Shown: positions 17,013 through 26,097, counted from the first letter of the stretch. The stretch is 64,000 nucleotides of DNA from Allobosea sp. Tri-44 (GCF_004123845.1 NZ_NBDP01000019.1:1-64000), one strand, 5' to 3'. Notes: generated by a model not told the origin, from the letters alone. Program-made: numbers and translations.

Positions 17013-18533
17013 ATGACCAAGATGACCCGCCGCCACGCACTTCGCGTCCTCGGCGCTCCCGCAGCCCTTGCCGCCACCGCACCGGTCGCCAAGGCACAGA
17101 CGCCGGCTGCGACCTTCACGCTGCTGCTCGTCAACGACATCTACAAGATGAGCGACGACAAGGGCAAAGGCGGCTTCGCCCGGGCCTCCGGCATCGCCAA
17201 GGCCGAGCGGGCGCGCGGCGTGCCGGTGCTGTTCTGCCATGCCGGTGACTGCTACTCGCCCTCGCTGATGTCGGGCTTCGACCAGGGCGCCCATATCGTC
17301 GCGATGCAGAACAAGATGGGCATCGACGTCTTCGTGCCCGGCAATCACGAATTCGACTTCGGCAAGGAGAACTATCTCAAGCTCGCCGCGGCCCAGAACT
17401 ACCCGACCTTCGCAGCGAACCTGCGCGATGCCGCCGGCAATCCGCTGCCGGGCCATAAGGATTCGCAGATCTTCGAGCTCGGCGGCATCAAGGTCGGCGT
17501 GATCGGCACGACCTTCGACCCGACGCCGCAGCTCTCCAATCCCGGCGACCTGAAATTCTCCTCGACCATAGAGGCGCTGCGGCGCGAGGCGCGCAAGCTG
17601 AAATCGGAAGGTGCCGACATCCTCGTCGGCGTGGTCCATGCCGACCGGGCCATGGACTACGAGATCGTGCGTTCGCGCGTGGTCGACATCCTGCTCACCG
17701 GCCACGACCACGACCTCGCCATCGCCTATGACGGCAAGGTCGTGATGGTCGAGTCGAACGAGGAGGGCAACTACGTCACCGCGATCGACATCGCCGTCAG
17801 CGTCTCCGGCCAGGGCCAGGCGCGGCAGGTCGCGTGGACCCCGACCTTCCGCGTCAACGACAGCCGCGCCGCGACGCCCGATCCCGAGGTCGCCGCCATC
17901 GTCAAGGGCTATGAGAGTGAGCTCTCCAAGGAGCTCGACGTCGAGATCGCGACGCTGGGTACCCCGCTCGATTCGCGAACCGCCATGATCCGCACCCAGG
18001 AGACGGCGATCGGCAACCTGATTGCCGATGCGATCAGGGCCGCAACGGGCGCACAGCTCGCCATCACCAATGCCGGCGGCATCCGTGCCAACAAGCAGTA
18101 TGCGCCCGGCCACAAGCTGACGCGCCGCGACGTCTTGAGCGAGATGCCCTTCGGCAACGCCACCGTGATGGTCGAGATTACCGGCAAGGATGTGAAGGAC
18201 GCGATCGAGAACGGCCTGCGCGACGCGCCGCAGGGCGCCGGGCGTTTCCCGGTGGTGTCCGGGCTCACCTTCGAGGCCGATCTCAAGCAGCCGCAAGGCT
18301 CGCGCGTCACCTCCGTGAAGGTCGATGGCAAGGAGATCGAACCGGCCGGCAAATACACCGTCGCCTCCAACAACTTCATGCTGTCGGGCGGTGACGGCTA
18401 TACCGCGCTCGGGCGCGGCAAGACGCTGATCGGCCTGACCGATGGCAAGCTGATGGCAAACGAGGTCATGGTCTATGTGCGCCGGCTGGGAACGGTCGAG
18501 GCCAAGGTCGAGGGGCGGGCCGTTCTGAAGTGA
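17013..18533 (+). CDS. Bifunctional metallophosphatase / 5'-nucleotidase, exported
   Basis: 506 residues with a twin-arginine-like leader (MTRRHALRVLGAPAAL) ending near AQT. The N-terminal metallophosphoesterase domain has GD at 78-79 (HAGDCYS), GNHEFDFG at 110-117, VVHAD and GHDHD. The usual first D-x-H is NDIY at 41-44, with Tyr replacing His. The C-terminal 5'-nucleotidase domain shows AITNAGGIRANK and SNNFMLSGGDGYT. UshA-type enzymes release phosphate from periplasmic nucleotides. The stop overlaps the ung start as GTGA. Confidence 0.9.
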   Translation: MTKMTRRHALRVLGAPAALAATAPVAKAQTPAATFTLLLVNDIYKMSDDKGKGGFARASGIAKAERARGVPVLFCHAGDCYSPSLMSGFDQGAHIVAMQNKMGIDVFVPGNHEFDFGKENYLKLAAAQNYPTFAANLRDAAGNPLPGHKDSQIFELGGIKVGVIGTTFDPTPQLSNPGDLKFSSTIEALRREARKLKSEGADILVGVVHADRAMDYEIVRSRVVDILLTGHDHDLAIAYDGKVVMVESNEEGNYVTAIDIAVSVSGQGQARQVAWTPTFRVNDSRAATPDPEVAAIVKGYESELSKELDVEIATLGTPLDSRTAMIRTQETAIGNLIADAIRAATGAQLAITNAGGIRANKQYAPGHKLTRRDVLSEMPFGNATVMVEITGKDVKDAIENGLRDAPQGAGRFPVVSGLTFEADLKQPQGSRVTSVKVDGKEIEPAGKYTVASNNFMLSGGDGYTALGRGKTLIGLTDGKLMANEVMVYVRRLGTVEAKVEGRAVLK

Positions 18534-19228
18534 GCGGCTTCCACGCGGCGCTGGGCGCCTTTCTGGCCTCGCCTGTCTCTGCCTCCTGGCGCGAGCTTGC
18601 CGTCTTCCGCAACGGCACGGCCGAACGCGTCTGCGCGGCCGTCGATGCCGAGGTTGCTGCGGGCCAGGTGGTGGCACCGGAGCCGGAGCGGTTTCTCGCG
18701 GCCTTGGCGCTAACCCCGCTCGATCAGGTGCGAGTGGTGATCCTCGGGCAAGACCCTTATCCAACGCCCGGCCATGCCAATGGCCTCGCCTTCTCCTATG
18801 TCGGCCCGCCGCCGCTGCCGCGCTCGCTGGTCAACATCTACAAGGAACGGGCCGAGGACCTCCGCCTCGCCGCGCCCGCGGGCGGCGATCTCTCATCCTG
18901 GGCGAAGCAGGGCGTTCTCTTGCTGAATACCGCGCTCACTGTCCGCGAGGGCGCGACGCAGGCCGGTTCGCACCTCAAGCTCGGCTGGCGGGCGGTGACG
19001 GACGAGATTCTGTCGGCGGCCTCGCAGCAGCGGCCGCACGTCGTGTTCATGCTCTGGGGCTTACCGGCGCAAGCCAAGCGGGGTCTGGTCGACGAGAGCA
19101 AGCATCTCGTCATCGCCAGCGCCCATCCTTCGCCGCTCTCGGCGCGGCGCGGCTTCTTCGGCTCGAAGCCGTTCAGCCAGACGAATGAATGGTTGAAGAG
19201 GGAGGGGCAGCCGACCATCGACTGGTGA
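18530..19228 (+). CDS. ung: Uracil-DNA glycosylase, family 1
   Basis: 232 residues. It removes uracil from DNA to start base excision repair. The water-activating motif GQDPYP has its Asp at 75, the uracil-binding block is VLLLNTALTVREG, and the minor-groove motif is HPSPLSA. The start is GTG at 18530, overlapping the upstream stop in GTGA, so its translation is coupled to the nucleotidase-like gene. Confidence 0.97.
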   Translation: MSGFHAALGAFLASPVSASWRELAVFRNGTAERVCAAVDAEVAAGQVVAPEPERFLAALALTPLDQVRVVILGQDPYPTPGHANGLAFSYVGPPPLPRSLVNIYKERAEDLRLAAPAGGDLSSWAKQGVLLLNTALTVREGATQAGSHLKLGWRAVTDEILSAASQQRPHVVFMLWGLPAQAKRGLVDESKHLVIASAHPSPLSARRGFFGSKPFSQTNEWLKREGQPTIDW

Positions 19229-19230
19229 GG

Positions 19231-19385
19231 CGCGGGATCCCCTCTCCTGGAAGGAGAGGGGTAGGGGTGAGGTGTTCGGGAGCGGAATCGTTGGCTTGAA
19301 CCCGGCCGCGCGGTCAGCGCTCGCGGCACTGGTCCAACGGCCTACACCTCACCCTGCCCTCTCCTTACAGAAGAGGGTTCCCGCG
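19231..19385. repeat. Intergenic mosaic repeat with CGCGGG/CCCGCG ends
   Basis: 155-bp element between two converging genes, bounded by CGCGGG (19231-19236) and CCCGCG (19380-19385). Inside are the hairpin CCTCTCC/GGAGAGG and a long-range pair GGTGAGGTG.../CACCTCACC, typical of the 'ctctcc...ggggtgaggt' repeats scattered in Rhizobiales genomes. It may also act as a terminator for both genes. Confidence 0.7.
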
Positions 19386-19404
19386 GCTCTCCGGTGAGCG
19401 CGGG

Positions 19405-20637
19405 CTATCCCACCGGCCGCTCATCGGCGATGACCTTGCCGTCGTTGGGCAGGGCTCCGAGCGGCAGGACCTCGACCGCGCCCTTGAGCTTGGTCACCTG
19501 CTGCAGGGTCGAGGACACCGCGTCGACGAAACCGGTTGGCTCGGCATAAATCTCGGCCTTGAGCGTCATGGTGTCGAGCTCGTTGGCGCGGCCGATGACG
19601 AGGCGCAATTTGGCGATCTCGCGGTGGCGACGGGCGATCTCGGCGACCTGCTCGGGCCGCACGAACATGCCCTTGACCTTCGCCGTCTGGTCGGCGCGGC
19701 CGAGCCAGCCTTTGATCCGCTGATTGGTGCGACCGCTGGCGCTGGCCCCCGGCAGGATTGCGGTCAGATCGCCGACGGCGAGGCGGATCTGCGGGTGATG
19801 CGGGTCGAGATTGGTGACGATAATCTCGCCGACCTCGCCCTCGCTGACCGGATCGCCGGTACCGGGGCGGACGATCTCGACGATCAGATTCTCGTTCAGG
19901 ACCATGCCGTCGCGGGCGCTGGTCTCATAGGCGATCAGGCCGATATCGGCGGTCGCATAGAGCTGGTAGGCGTCGATGCCACGTTCACGCACCCAGGCCT
20001 GCAGCGAGGGTGGGAAGGCCGCGCCCGAGACGATGGCGCGCTTCAGGCAGGAGGTGTCGACGCCGCGGCTGTCGGCGGCCTCGATCAGCAGCTTCAGGAA
20101 ATCCGGCGTGCCGGTATAGGCGCTCGGCTGGTAAGCGCCGATCACCTCCATCTGCTGCTCGGTGTTGCCCGGGCCGGCCGGGATGACGGCGCAGCCAATG
20201 GCGCGGGCGGCCGAGTCCATGATGAAGCCGCCCGGCGTCAGATGATAGCCGAAGGTGTTGAGCACGACGTCGCCCTTGCGGAAACCGGCGGCGTAAAGGC
20301 CGCGCGCCGTGCCCCAGGGATCGCTGCCGGTGCCTTCCGGCTCGAAGATCGGCCCTGGCGAGGTGAAGAGCCGGCCGAAGGAGCCAAGCGATGCGGTGGT
20401 CAGGCCGCCGAAGGGCGGATTGTCCCGGTGCAGCACCGGCAGGTCGGCCTTGCGCAGTACCGGGAGTTTCGCGAGCGCGGCGCGATCGGTGATCCCAGCC
20501 GGATCGACGCCCTTCAGATGCGCGGCATAGCCCGGCGTCGCCAAAGCGGCAGTAAGGACGGCCGGCAGCCTTGCAAAGAGGTCGGCCTCGCGCCGCGCAG
20601 GCGACCGGGTCTCGAGATCGTCGTAGTGCTGGTTCAT
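19405..20637 (-). CDS. Phenylacetate-CoA ligase (PaaK-like) family enzyme
   Basis: 410-residue AMP-forming ligase of the PaaK group. FEPEGTGSDPWGTARGLYAAGF is the region of the P-loop; the normal TSGTTG-like loop reads EGTGSD. YQLYATADIGLIAYET matches the adenine-binding region, and GRADQTAKVKGMFVRPEQV the hinge and C-domain. It would activate an aromatic or related acid with CoA. It is the last gene of the ABC-transporter operon, 21 bp after a metallopeptidase. The actual acid is unknown. Confidence 0.87.
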   Translation of the reverse strand: MNQHYDDLETRSPARREADLFARLPAVLTAALATPGYAAHLKGVDPAGITDRAALAKLPVLRKADLPVLHRDNPPFGGLTTASLGSFGRLFTSPGPIFEPEGTGSDPWGTARGLYAAGFRKGDVVLNTFGYHLTPGGFIMDSAARAIGCAVIPAGPGNTEQQMEVIGAYQPSAYTGTPDFLKLLIEAADSRGVDTSCLKRAIVSGAAFPPSLQAWVRERGIDAYQLYATADIGLIAYETSARDGMVLNENLIVEIVRPGTGDPVSEGEVGEIIVTNLDPHHPQIRLAVGDLTAILPGASASGRTNQRIKGWLGRADQTAKVKGMFVRPEQVAEIARRHREIAKLRLVIGRANELDTMTLKAEIYAEPTGFVDAVSSTLQQVTKLKGAVEVLPLGALPNDGKVIADERPVG

Positions 20638-20658
20638 CGCTCGTGCCCCGGTGCGAAC

Positions 20659-21336
20659 CTATCGGCGCAGAATGCGCAGGAAATTGAGCAGCCCCATCAG
20701 CGACGCCGCGACATAGGTCATCGCCGCGGCCCGCAACACGCCGCGCGCCGCGGGCATGTCGTCGGGGTGCAGGTAGTTGTCGTGCTGCAGGATCGGCAGC
20801 GCCTTGCCGAAGCTGGCGTCGAACTCGACCGGCAGCGTGACGAGATGGACGACAAGGCCGATACCGAGCAAGGCGAGCGCGGCACCGAACTGGAACAGGC
20901 CGGCCGCCGGTACGCGGGTCAGGATCATCACCACCGGAGCGGTGATCAGGATCACCATTGCGACCTTGTCGACCATGCCGAGGAAGCGGGCCAATCCGGT
21001 GCGGATGCTGAAGAGTCGGCTGCCCTGCGCATGCTGGACGGCGTGGGCGACCTCATGGGCGGCGACGGCGACGGCGGTGATCGAGCGGCCGTCATGATTC
21101 CTGGGCGACAGCCGCACAGTGCGGGCATCGGGATCGTAGTGGTCGCCGGCGGCGACGGTGGTCTCGACGGCGACTGAGCCTAAGCCAAAACGGTCGAGCA
21201 GATGGCGCGCGAGTTCGCCCCCGGTGCCGGGCAGATCGGGCCTGTCTGCGGCGTGCCTGTCCATTTCGTAGCGGACCCAGAATTGCGGACCGAAGATCAG
21301 GGCGGCGAGAAGGAGGGCGATGACGAGGTAGAGCAT
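20659..21336 (-). CDS. YugP-type membrane zinc metallopeptidase
   Basis: 225 residues. An N-terminal membrane anchor (about 1-20) is followed by the zinc motif HEVAH in VAVAAHEVAHAVQHAQG and two further hydrophobic stretches near 125-165. It matches the Zn_peptidase_2/YugP family, whose substrates are largely unknown. Its place inside an uptake and CoA-ligase operon (32 bp after the ATPase, 21 bp before the ligase) is unexpected and has no obvious explanation. Confidence 0.86.
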   Translation of the reverse strand: MLYLVIALLLAALIFGPQFWVRYEMDRHAADRPDLPGTGGELARHLLDRFGLGSVAVETTVAAGDHYDPDARTVRLSPRNHDGRSITAVAVAAHEVAHAVQHAQGSRLFSIRTGLARFLGMVDKVAMVILITAPVVMILTRVPAAGLFQFGAALALLGIGLVVHLVTLPVEFDASFGKALPILQHDNYLHPDDMPAARGVLRAAAMTYVAASLMGLLNFLRILRR

Positions 21337-21368
21337 GAGCCTGAAATGCCCTGCCGAAGCGGGCCGGA

Positions 21369-22214
21369 CTATGACAGCCAGCGCTTGCGGCGCTTGTAGC
21401 TCTTGACCTCACGGAAGGATTTCTTGTTGCCCTCGGCGACGCCCAGATAGAATTCCTTCACGTCCTCGTTCTCGCGCAGCATCTTCGCCTCACCGTCCAT
21501 GACGACGCGGCCGGTCTCCATGATGTAGCCGTAAGTGGCGTAGCGAAGGGCCATGTTGGTGTTTTGCTCGGCGACCAGGAAGGAGACGCCCTCCTCTGCG
21601 TTGAGGCGGCGGACGATCTCGAAGATCTCCTCGACGATCTGCGGCGCCAGCCCCATGGACGGCTCGTCGAGCAGGATCATCTTCGGCTTCGACATCATGG
21701 CTCGGCCGACCGCGCACATCTGCTGCTCGCCGCCGGAGGTGTAGCCAGCCTGCGAGTTGCGGCGCTGCTTCAGGCGCGGGAAGAGCTCGTAGATCTTCTC
21801 GAGGTCGCGCTTGATCGCGGCGTTGCCGTCGCGGCGGGTGAAGGCGCCGGTGAGCAGGTTCTCCTCGATCGAGAGATGGCCGAAGCAATGCCGGCCTTCC
21901 ATCACCTGGATGCAGCCGCGTTTGACGAGCTCGCTCGGCGACATCTTGTCGACGCGCTCGCCGTCGAAGACGATCGAGCCCTTGGTGACCTCGCCGCGCT
22001 CGGCCTTGAGCAAATTGGAGATCGCCTTCAGCGTCGTGGTCTTGCCGGCGCCGTTGGCGCCGAGAATCGCGACGATGCCCTTGCGCGGCACGGTCAGCGA
22101 GACGCCCTTCAGCACCAGGATGACGTGATCGTAGATCACCTCGATATTGTTCAGCGACAGGATGGTGTCCGTCGCGGCCGCTGCCGTGGGCTTTTCGAGG
22201 GTGGCGGTCGACAT
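21369..22214 (-). CDS. Branched-chain-type ABC transporter ATPase (LivF-like)
   Basis: 281 residues from the ATG at 22214. Walker A is GANGAGKTT and Walker B is MILLDEPSMGLAP. The signature appears in YTSGGEQQMCAVGRAMM and the H-loop is replaced by the LivF-type VAEQNTN. The C-terminal tail is lysine/arginine-rich (SYKRRKRW), longer than usual. It powers the importer encoded upstream. Clustered ligases suggest a carboxylic acid substrate rather than leucine. Confidence 0.93.
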   Translation of the reverse strand: MSTATLEKPTAAAATDTILSLNNIEVIYDHVILVLKGVSLTVPRKGIVAILGANGAGKTTTLKAISNLLKAERGEVTKGSIVFDGERVDKMSPSELVKRGCIQVMEGRHCFGHLSIEENLLTGAFTRRDGNAAIKRDLEKIYELFPRLKQRRNSQAGYTSGGEQQMCAVGRAMMSKPKMILLDEPSMGLAPQIVEEIFEIVRRLNAEEGVSFLVAEQNTNMALRYATYGYIMETGRVVMDGEAKMLRENEDVKEFYLGVAEGNKKSFREVKSYKRRKRWLS

Positions 22215-22278
22215 CTTGCGCTCCGCTTTCAGACAAGGCGACCGGGCGGCGGCGCAGGCCGCCGCCCGGAGGTTCAGA

Positions 22279-23610
22279 TCAGGACGACTTCTCGCAGGAC
22301 TCGGTCCGCTTCGGCCAGTTGCCGGCCTTCTCGACATAGTCCTTGGCGTTGGCCTCGATCAGCGGCCGGACCTCCTCCTTCAGCGGCTCCATCCAGTCCG
22401 ACCCCTTGGTCCACTTGGTGCCGTCCCATTCGGCGACGTAGGCTTTGTGGTGGCCGGAATGGTCGGCACACGAGACCTTCACCGGCGCGGCGAAGCCTTC
22501 CATGCCGATTTCCTTCAGCCGCGCCTCGGTGACGTTGAGCGTCTCAAGGCCGCGGCGCATGTCGTCACCGGTGATGACCTTCTTGCCGGTGAGCTTCTGG
22601 GCGTTGCGGATCGCTTCGGCGACCAGCATCGAATTGTAGACGCCGCGATTATAGAGGTTCTCGCCGACCTTCTCCTTGGGCGCCAAGCTCTTACCCTTCT
22701 CCACGACATGTTTCACGATGTCCTGGATGACCGGGAAATTGGTGCCGGCCGCGTTGAAGTTGAGCGACTTGTAGCCCTTCGCCTCGGCCCCACCGGCGCG
22801 GGCGTCGTCATCGCCGCCGGCCCACCAGACGCCGACCAGCTTGCCGATCGGGAAGTTGTTCTTGATCGCCTCCTTGACGGCCGTCGGGTTCATCGCGCCC
22901 CAGCCCTGGTTGTAGAGGAAGTCCGGCCGGTCGCGGCGGATCGAGAGCCAGAGCGAGCCCTGGTTCTGCATGTCGGCCGCCGCCACCGGATAGAGCTTGA
23001 CCTCGAAGCCGTACTTCTTGGCGAGGTTCTCGAGCACCGGGATCGGCTCCTTGCCGAAGGGGGCGTCGAGATGGATCAGGCCGAGCTTCTTGCCCTTGAG
23101 TTTGTCCATGCCGCCGAGCTCGTTCGCCATATGGCGAACCATGATCGAGGCACCGTCCCAATAGGTCAGCGGCGGGATGAAGACCCAGGGGAACTGGCTG
23201 CCGTCGGCCGAGGCCGAGAGGCCATAGGCCATCGACAGGATCGGGATCTTGTCGATATGGGCGCGCGGGATCGCGGCTAGCGTCGCGCCGGTCGACCACG
23301 GGCTGTAGACGACCGTGTTCTTCGCCTTGGCCTGCTCGTAGCACTCGATCGACTTCTTGGTGTCGTAGCCGGTCTCGCATTCCTCGAAATTGATCCTGAC
23401 ACCGCCGATGCCGCCGTCGCGCTCGTTCAGCATGGTGAAATAGTCGCGCATGCCGTCGCCGATCGGGATGCCCGAGCCGGAGAACGGCCCGGTGCGATAG
23501 GCGTTGTTGGCGACATAGATCGTATCCTGCGCGTTGGCCGGGGCGGCGATCGCGCCGGCGGCGAGGAGCGCGCCGAGTGCGACGCTCCTGATGATGCTGC
23601 TCTTCTTCAT
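22279..23610 (-). CDS. ABC transporter substrate-binding protein (HAAT type)
   Basis: 443 residues, starting at the ATG at 23610 with GGAGGAAG upstream. The signal peptide spans about 1-28 (ends PANAQD). The mature protein is a type I periplasmic binding protein (RTGPFSGSGIPIGDGMRDYF, then DTKKSIECYEQAKAKN). Several cysteines (FEECETGYD, KVSCADHSGHH) may form a disulfide. It is the ligand-recognising part of the importer. The hairpin at 23739-23760 precedes it in the transcript, fitting the common higher expression of the binding protein. Confidence 0.94.
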   Translation of the reverse strand: MKKSSIIRSVALGALLAAGAIAAPANAQDTIYVANNAYRTGPFSGSGIPIGDGMRDYFTMLNERDGGIGGVRINFEECETGYDTKKSIECYEQAKAKNTVVYSPWSTGATLAAIPRAHIDKIPILSMAYGLSASADGSQFPWVFIPPLTYWDGASIMVRHMANELGGMDKLKGKKLGLIHLDAPFGKEPIPVLENLAKKYGFEVKLYPVAAADMQNQGSLWLSIRRDRPDFLYNQGWGAMNPTAVKEAIKNNFPIGKLVGVWWAGGDDDARAGGAEAKGYKSLNFNAAGTNFPVIQDIVKHVVEKGKSLAPKEKVGENLYNRGVYNSMLVAEAIRNAQKLTGKKVITGDDMRRGLETLNVTEARLKEIGMEGFAAPVKVSCADHSGHHKAYVAEWDGTKWTKGSDWMEPLKEEVRPLIEANAKDYVEKAGNWPKRTESCEKSS

Positions 23611-23738
23611 ACGCTTCCTCCGTGGTTGCCGGGTACGGCCGAGCCGTTCCGTCTTCGCCATGCCTGCCGCTTGAAGGCCGCGTCAGGTCGTTGTCCTTGG
23701 GTCTCTCTCCCCTATTTGATTTTGCGCGAATTCTTGTC

Positions 23739-23760
23739 GTTTGGCTGATTTCAGCCAAAC
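23739..23760 (-). promoter_or_regulatory. 22-bp palindrome between permease and binding-protein genes
   Basis: Perfect inverted repeat GTTTGGCTGA/TCAGCCAAAC with a 2-bp centre. It lies 16 bp after the LivM-like stop (23776) and about 130 bp before the binding-protein start. No T-run follows in the reading direction. It may be a partial terminator, an RNA-stability hairpin, or a regulator site. Confidence 0.65.
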
Positions 23761-23775
23761 GGAAAGCGCGCTGCC

Positions 23776-24855
23776 TCAATAGGGGAAGGGCCACGTCCGC
23801 AATTTCTGCTTCCCGATCTGCCAGAGCCGGGCGAGGCCGTGCGGCTCGAGGATCAGGAAGATGATGATCAGCGCGCCGACCAGCATGAAGGTGACGTGCT
23901 CGGCCGTTGCGCCCGAAAGCGGTACGCCGAGCGCCGGCAGACCAAATTTCAGGATCGTCGGCAGGCTGGCGATGAAGGCTGCGCCCATGAACGAGCCAAT
24001 CAGTGAGCCCAGGCCGCCGATAATGACCATGAACAGGATGTTGAAGGAGAGGCGGATAGTGAAGACGTCGTTGGCTTCGCCGCCGCCATACCAGAGGAAG
24101 ATCATCATCGCCCCGGCGACGCCGGCAAAATAGGATGAGACGGCGAAGGCGGTGAGCTTGGCGTTGAGCAGCTTGATGCCCATCAGCTCGGCGGCGATGT
24201 CCATGTCGCGCACCGCCATCCAGGAGCGGCCGAGCTTGCCGTGCACCAAGTTCGAGGCGAACCAGGTCAGCACCACGACGAGGCCGAGGCAGACGAAGTA
24301 GCGCGTCTCTGGCGTCGCGGCGGCGCCGGTGATGGGGAGCCCGAACAGCGTGCGCTGCGGCACCTCGATCGCGCCCGAGGCGTTGTAGTTGAACAGCCAG
24401 GGCACCCGCACGAACGCCCATTGCAGGAAGAACTGCGCGGCTAGCGTCGCGACGGCGAGGTAGAAGCCCTTGATCCGCAGCGAGGGCAGGCCGAACAGCA
24501 CGCCGATCGCCGCCGAGAACAGCCCCGAGACCAGGATCAGGACAATGATGTTCACGCCCGGGAAGAAGGTGGTCAGCTTGTAGCAGGAATAAGCGCCGAC
24601 ACCCATGAATGCGGCGGTGCCGAGTGAGATCAGCCCGGTATAGCCGGTCAGGATGTTGAGCCCGATCGCCGCGAGCGAGAAGACCAGGAACGGGATCATC
24701 ACCGAGGCAATGAAGAAGTCGTTGCCGATCAGCGGGACGCCGACGAGAGCGATCGCGAGGATGACGGCGAGGCCGATCCGGTCCTGCCGGAGCGGGAACA
24801 CGGCCATGTCGGCGGCGTAATTGGTCTTGTATTGGCCGGCTTCGCGGTAGAACAC
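23776..24855 (-). CDS. Branched-chain-type ABC permease (LivM-like)
   Basis: 359-residue inner-membrane permease with 8-10 predicted spans. GLNILTGYTGLISLGTAAFMGVGAY is the typical LivM start of the conserved core, and FLWYGGGEANDVFTIRLSFNILFMVIIGGLGSLIG corresponds to the EAA-like loop region that contacts the ATPase. It pairs with the LivH-like permease upstream. A 168-bp gap containing a repeat element separates the two. Confidence 0.94.
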   Translation of the reverse strand: MFYREAGQYKTNYAADMAVFPLRQDRIGLAVILAIALVGVPLIGNDFFIASVMIPFLVFSLAAIGLNILTGYTGLISLGTAAFMGVGAYSCYKLTTFFPGVNIIVLILVSGLFSAAIGVLFGLPSLRIKGFYLAVATLAAQFFLQWAFVRVPWLFNYNASGAIEVPQRTLFGLPITGAAATPETRYFVCLGLVVVLTWFASNLVHGKLGRSWMAVRDMDIAAELMGIKLLNAKLTAFAVSSYFAGVAGAMMIFLWYGGGEANDVFTIRLSFNILFMVIIGGLGSLIGSFMGAAFIASLPTILKFGLPALGVPLSGATAEHVTFMLVGALIIIFLILEPHGLARLWQIGKQKLRTWPFPY

Positions 24856-24865
24856 GGGCTTACCT

Positions 24866-25001
24866 CGTCATTCCGGGGCGACGCGAAGCGTCGAGCCCGG
24901 AATCCATGAACATTGTCATTACCGAAGCGAGTGCGCCCTTCCCGGCGCCACCTGCGGTTATGGGTTCCAGGCTCGCTGCTGCGCAGCGCCCCGGAATGAC
25001 G
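24866..25001. repeat. Intergenic inverted-repeat element within the ABC operon
   Basis: 136-bp element starting CGTCATTCCGGGG and ending CCCCGGAATGACG; the ends are inverted copies. It lies between the LivH-like and LivM-like genes, in the middle of a co-directional operon, so it is transcribed. The core CCGGGGCGACGCGAAGCGTCGAGCCCGG forms its own hairpin. Confidence 0.8.
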
Positions 25002-25023
25002 GAGAGGTTCATGCAGCTGATCA

Positions 25024-26097
25024 TCAGATCCTCTCGATGATCTTGTCGCCGAACAGGCCCTGCGGCCGGAACAGCAGGAAGCCCAGAGCGATGAAATAGG
25101 CGAGCCAGCTCTCGATGCCGCCGCCGATCAACGGCCCCCAGTAGAATTCGCCGAGCTTCTCGCCGATGCCGATGATCAGCCCGCCGACGATGGCGCCGGG
25201 GATCGAGGTGAAGCCGCCGAGGATCAGCACGGGCAGCGCCTTCAGCGCGACGATCTCGAGCGCGAAGGAGACGTCGGAGCGGGCGCCCCACATGATACCG
25301 GTGATCAACGCGACGATGCCGGCGGTGAACCAGACAATCACCCAGATCTGGTTGAGCGAGATGCCGACCGAGAGCGCCGCCTTGTGGCTGTCGGCGACGG
25401 CGCGCAAGGCGCGGCCGATGCGGGTGTACTGGAAGAACAGCGCCAGCACGGCGATCATCAGCGAGGCGATGATGGCGGCGGCGATGTCGATCTTCTGCAG
25501 CGAGACGATGCCGCCGAGAATCTTCAGGTCGATCGCGCCCTTGGGCAAATAGAGCTGATCGGTGATCATCTGCTTCGGGCTGCCGCCAAAGACGGATTCG
25601 CCGAAGCCGATCAGGAAATAGGTGATGCCGAAGGTCGCCATGAACAGGATGATGTCGGGCTGGTTGACCAGCGGGCGCAGCACCACGCGCTCGATCGTCA
25701 CGGCGAGCGCGAACATCACACCGAGCGTCAGGATGACGGCGAGGAAGGCCGGCACGCCCTTCTCGTAGAGACCGACGAGGGTCAGCGCGGCGAACACGAC
25801 CATGATGCCCTGGGCGAAGTTGAAGACGCCCGAGGCCTTGAAAATCAGCACGAAGCCGAGCGCGATCAGCGCATAGAGCACGCCGGAGACGAGGCCCTCC
25901 CAGATCGTCTGGGCGAGCAGGTCTGGCGCCTGCGCCATCTGGTTGAACGGGTCGACGAAGATGGCGTGGATCGTGCCGGTCGGGTCGAGGCGGGCGCCGA
26001 CGATCGCGGCGGCGATAAGCCCGATCACGATCAGGCCGGCCTTGATCCAGCCATTGGCGAGGAGATTGGGTGCAGGCTGCGCGGCGACGTCGCTCAT
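25024..26097 (-). CDS. Branched-chain-type ABC permease (LivH-like)
   Basis: 357-residue permease with about eight spans. GLVSGVLYALIALGFVLIFKASGVFNFAQG is the canonical LivH N-terminal core and LPVLILGGFTSIPGAIVGGLIIGIGEKLGE the C-terminal conserved loop. The N-terminal region (about 1-75) is longer than in E. coli LivH and adds an extra membrane span. It lies 28 bp after the LivG-like gene. Confidence 0.94.
   Translation of the reverse strand: MSDVAAQPAPNLLANGWIKAGLIVIGLIAAAIVGARLDPTGTIHAIFVDPFNQMAQAPDLLAQTIWEGLVSGVLYALIALGFVLIFKASGVFNFAQGIMVVFAALTLVGLYEKGVPAFLAVILTLGVMFALAVTIERVVLRPLVNQPDIILFMATFGITYFLIGFGESVFGGSPKQMITDQLYLPKGAIDLKILGGIVSLQKIDIAAAIIASLMIAVLALFFQYTRIGRALRAVADSHKAALSVGISLNQIWVIVWFTAGIVALITGIMWGARSDVSFALEIVALKALPVLILGGFTSIPGAIVGGLIIGIGEKLGEFYWGPLIGGGIESWLAYFIALGFLLFRPQGLFGDKIIERI

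Noticed and set aside
24856..25023. Possible small gene or CRISPR-like repeats between LivH and LivM genes
   Set aside because: It is a single palindromic element; no spacer-repeat periodicity and no frame with a start signal.
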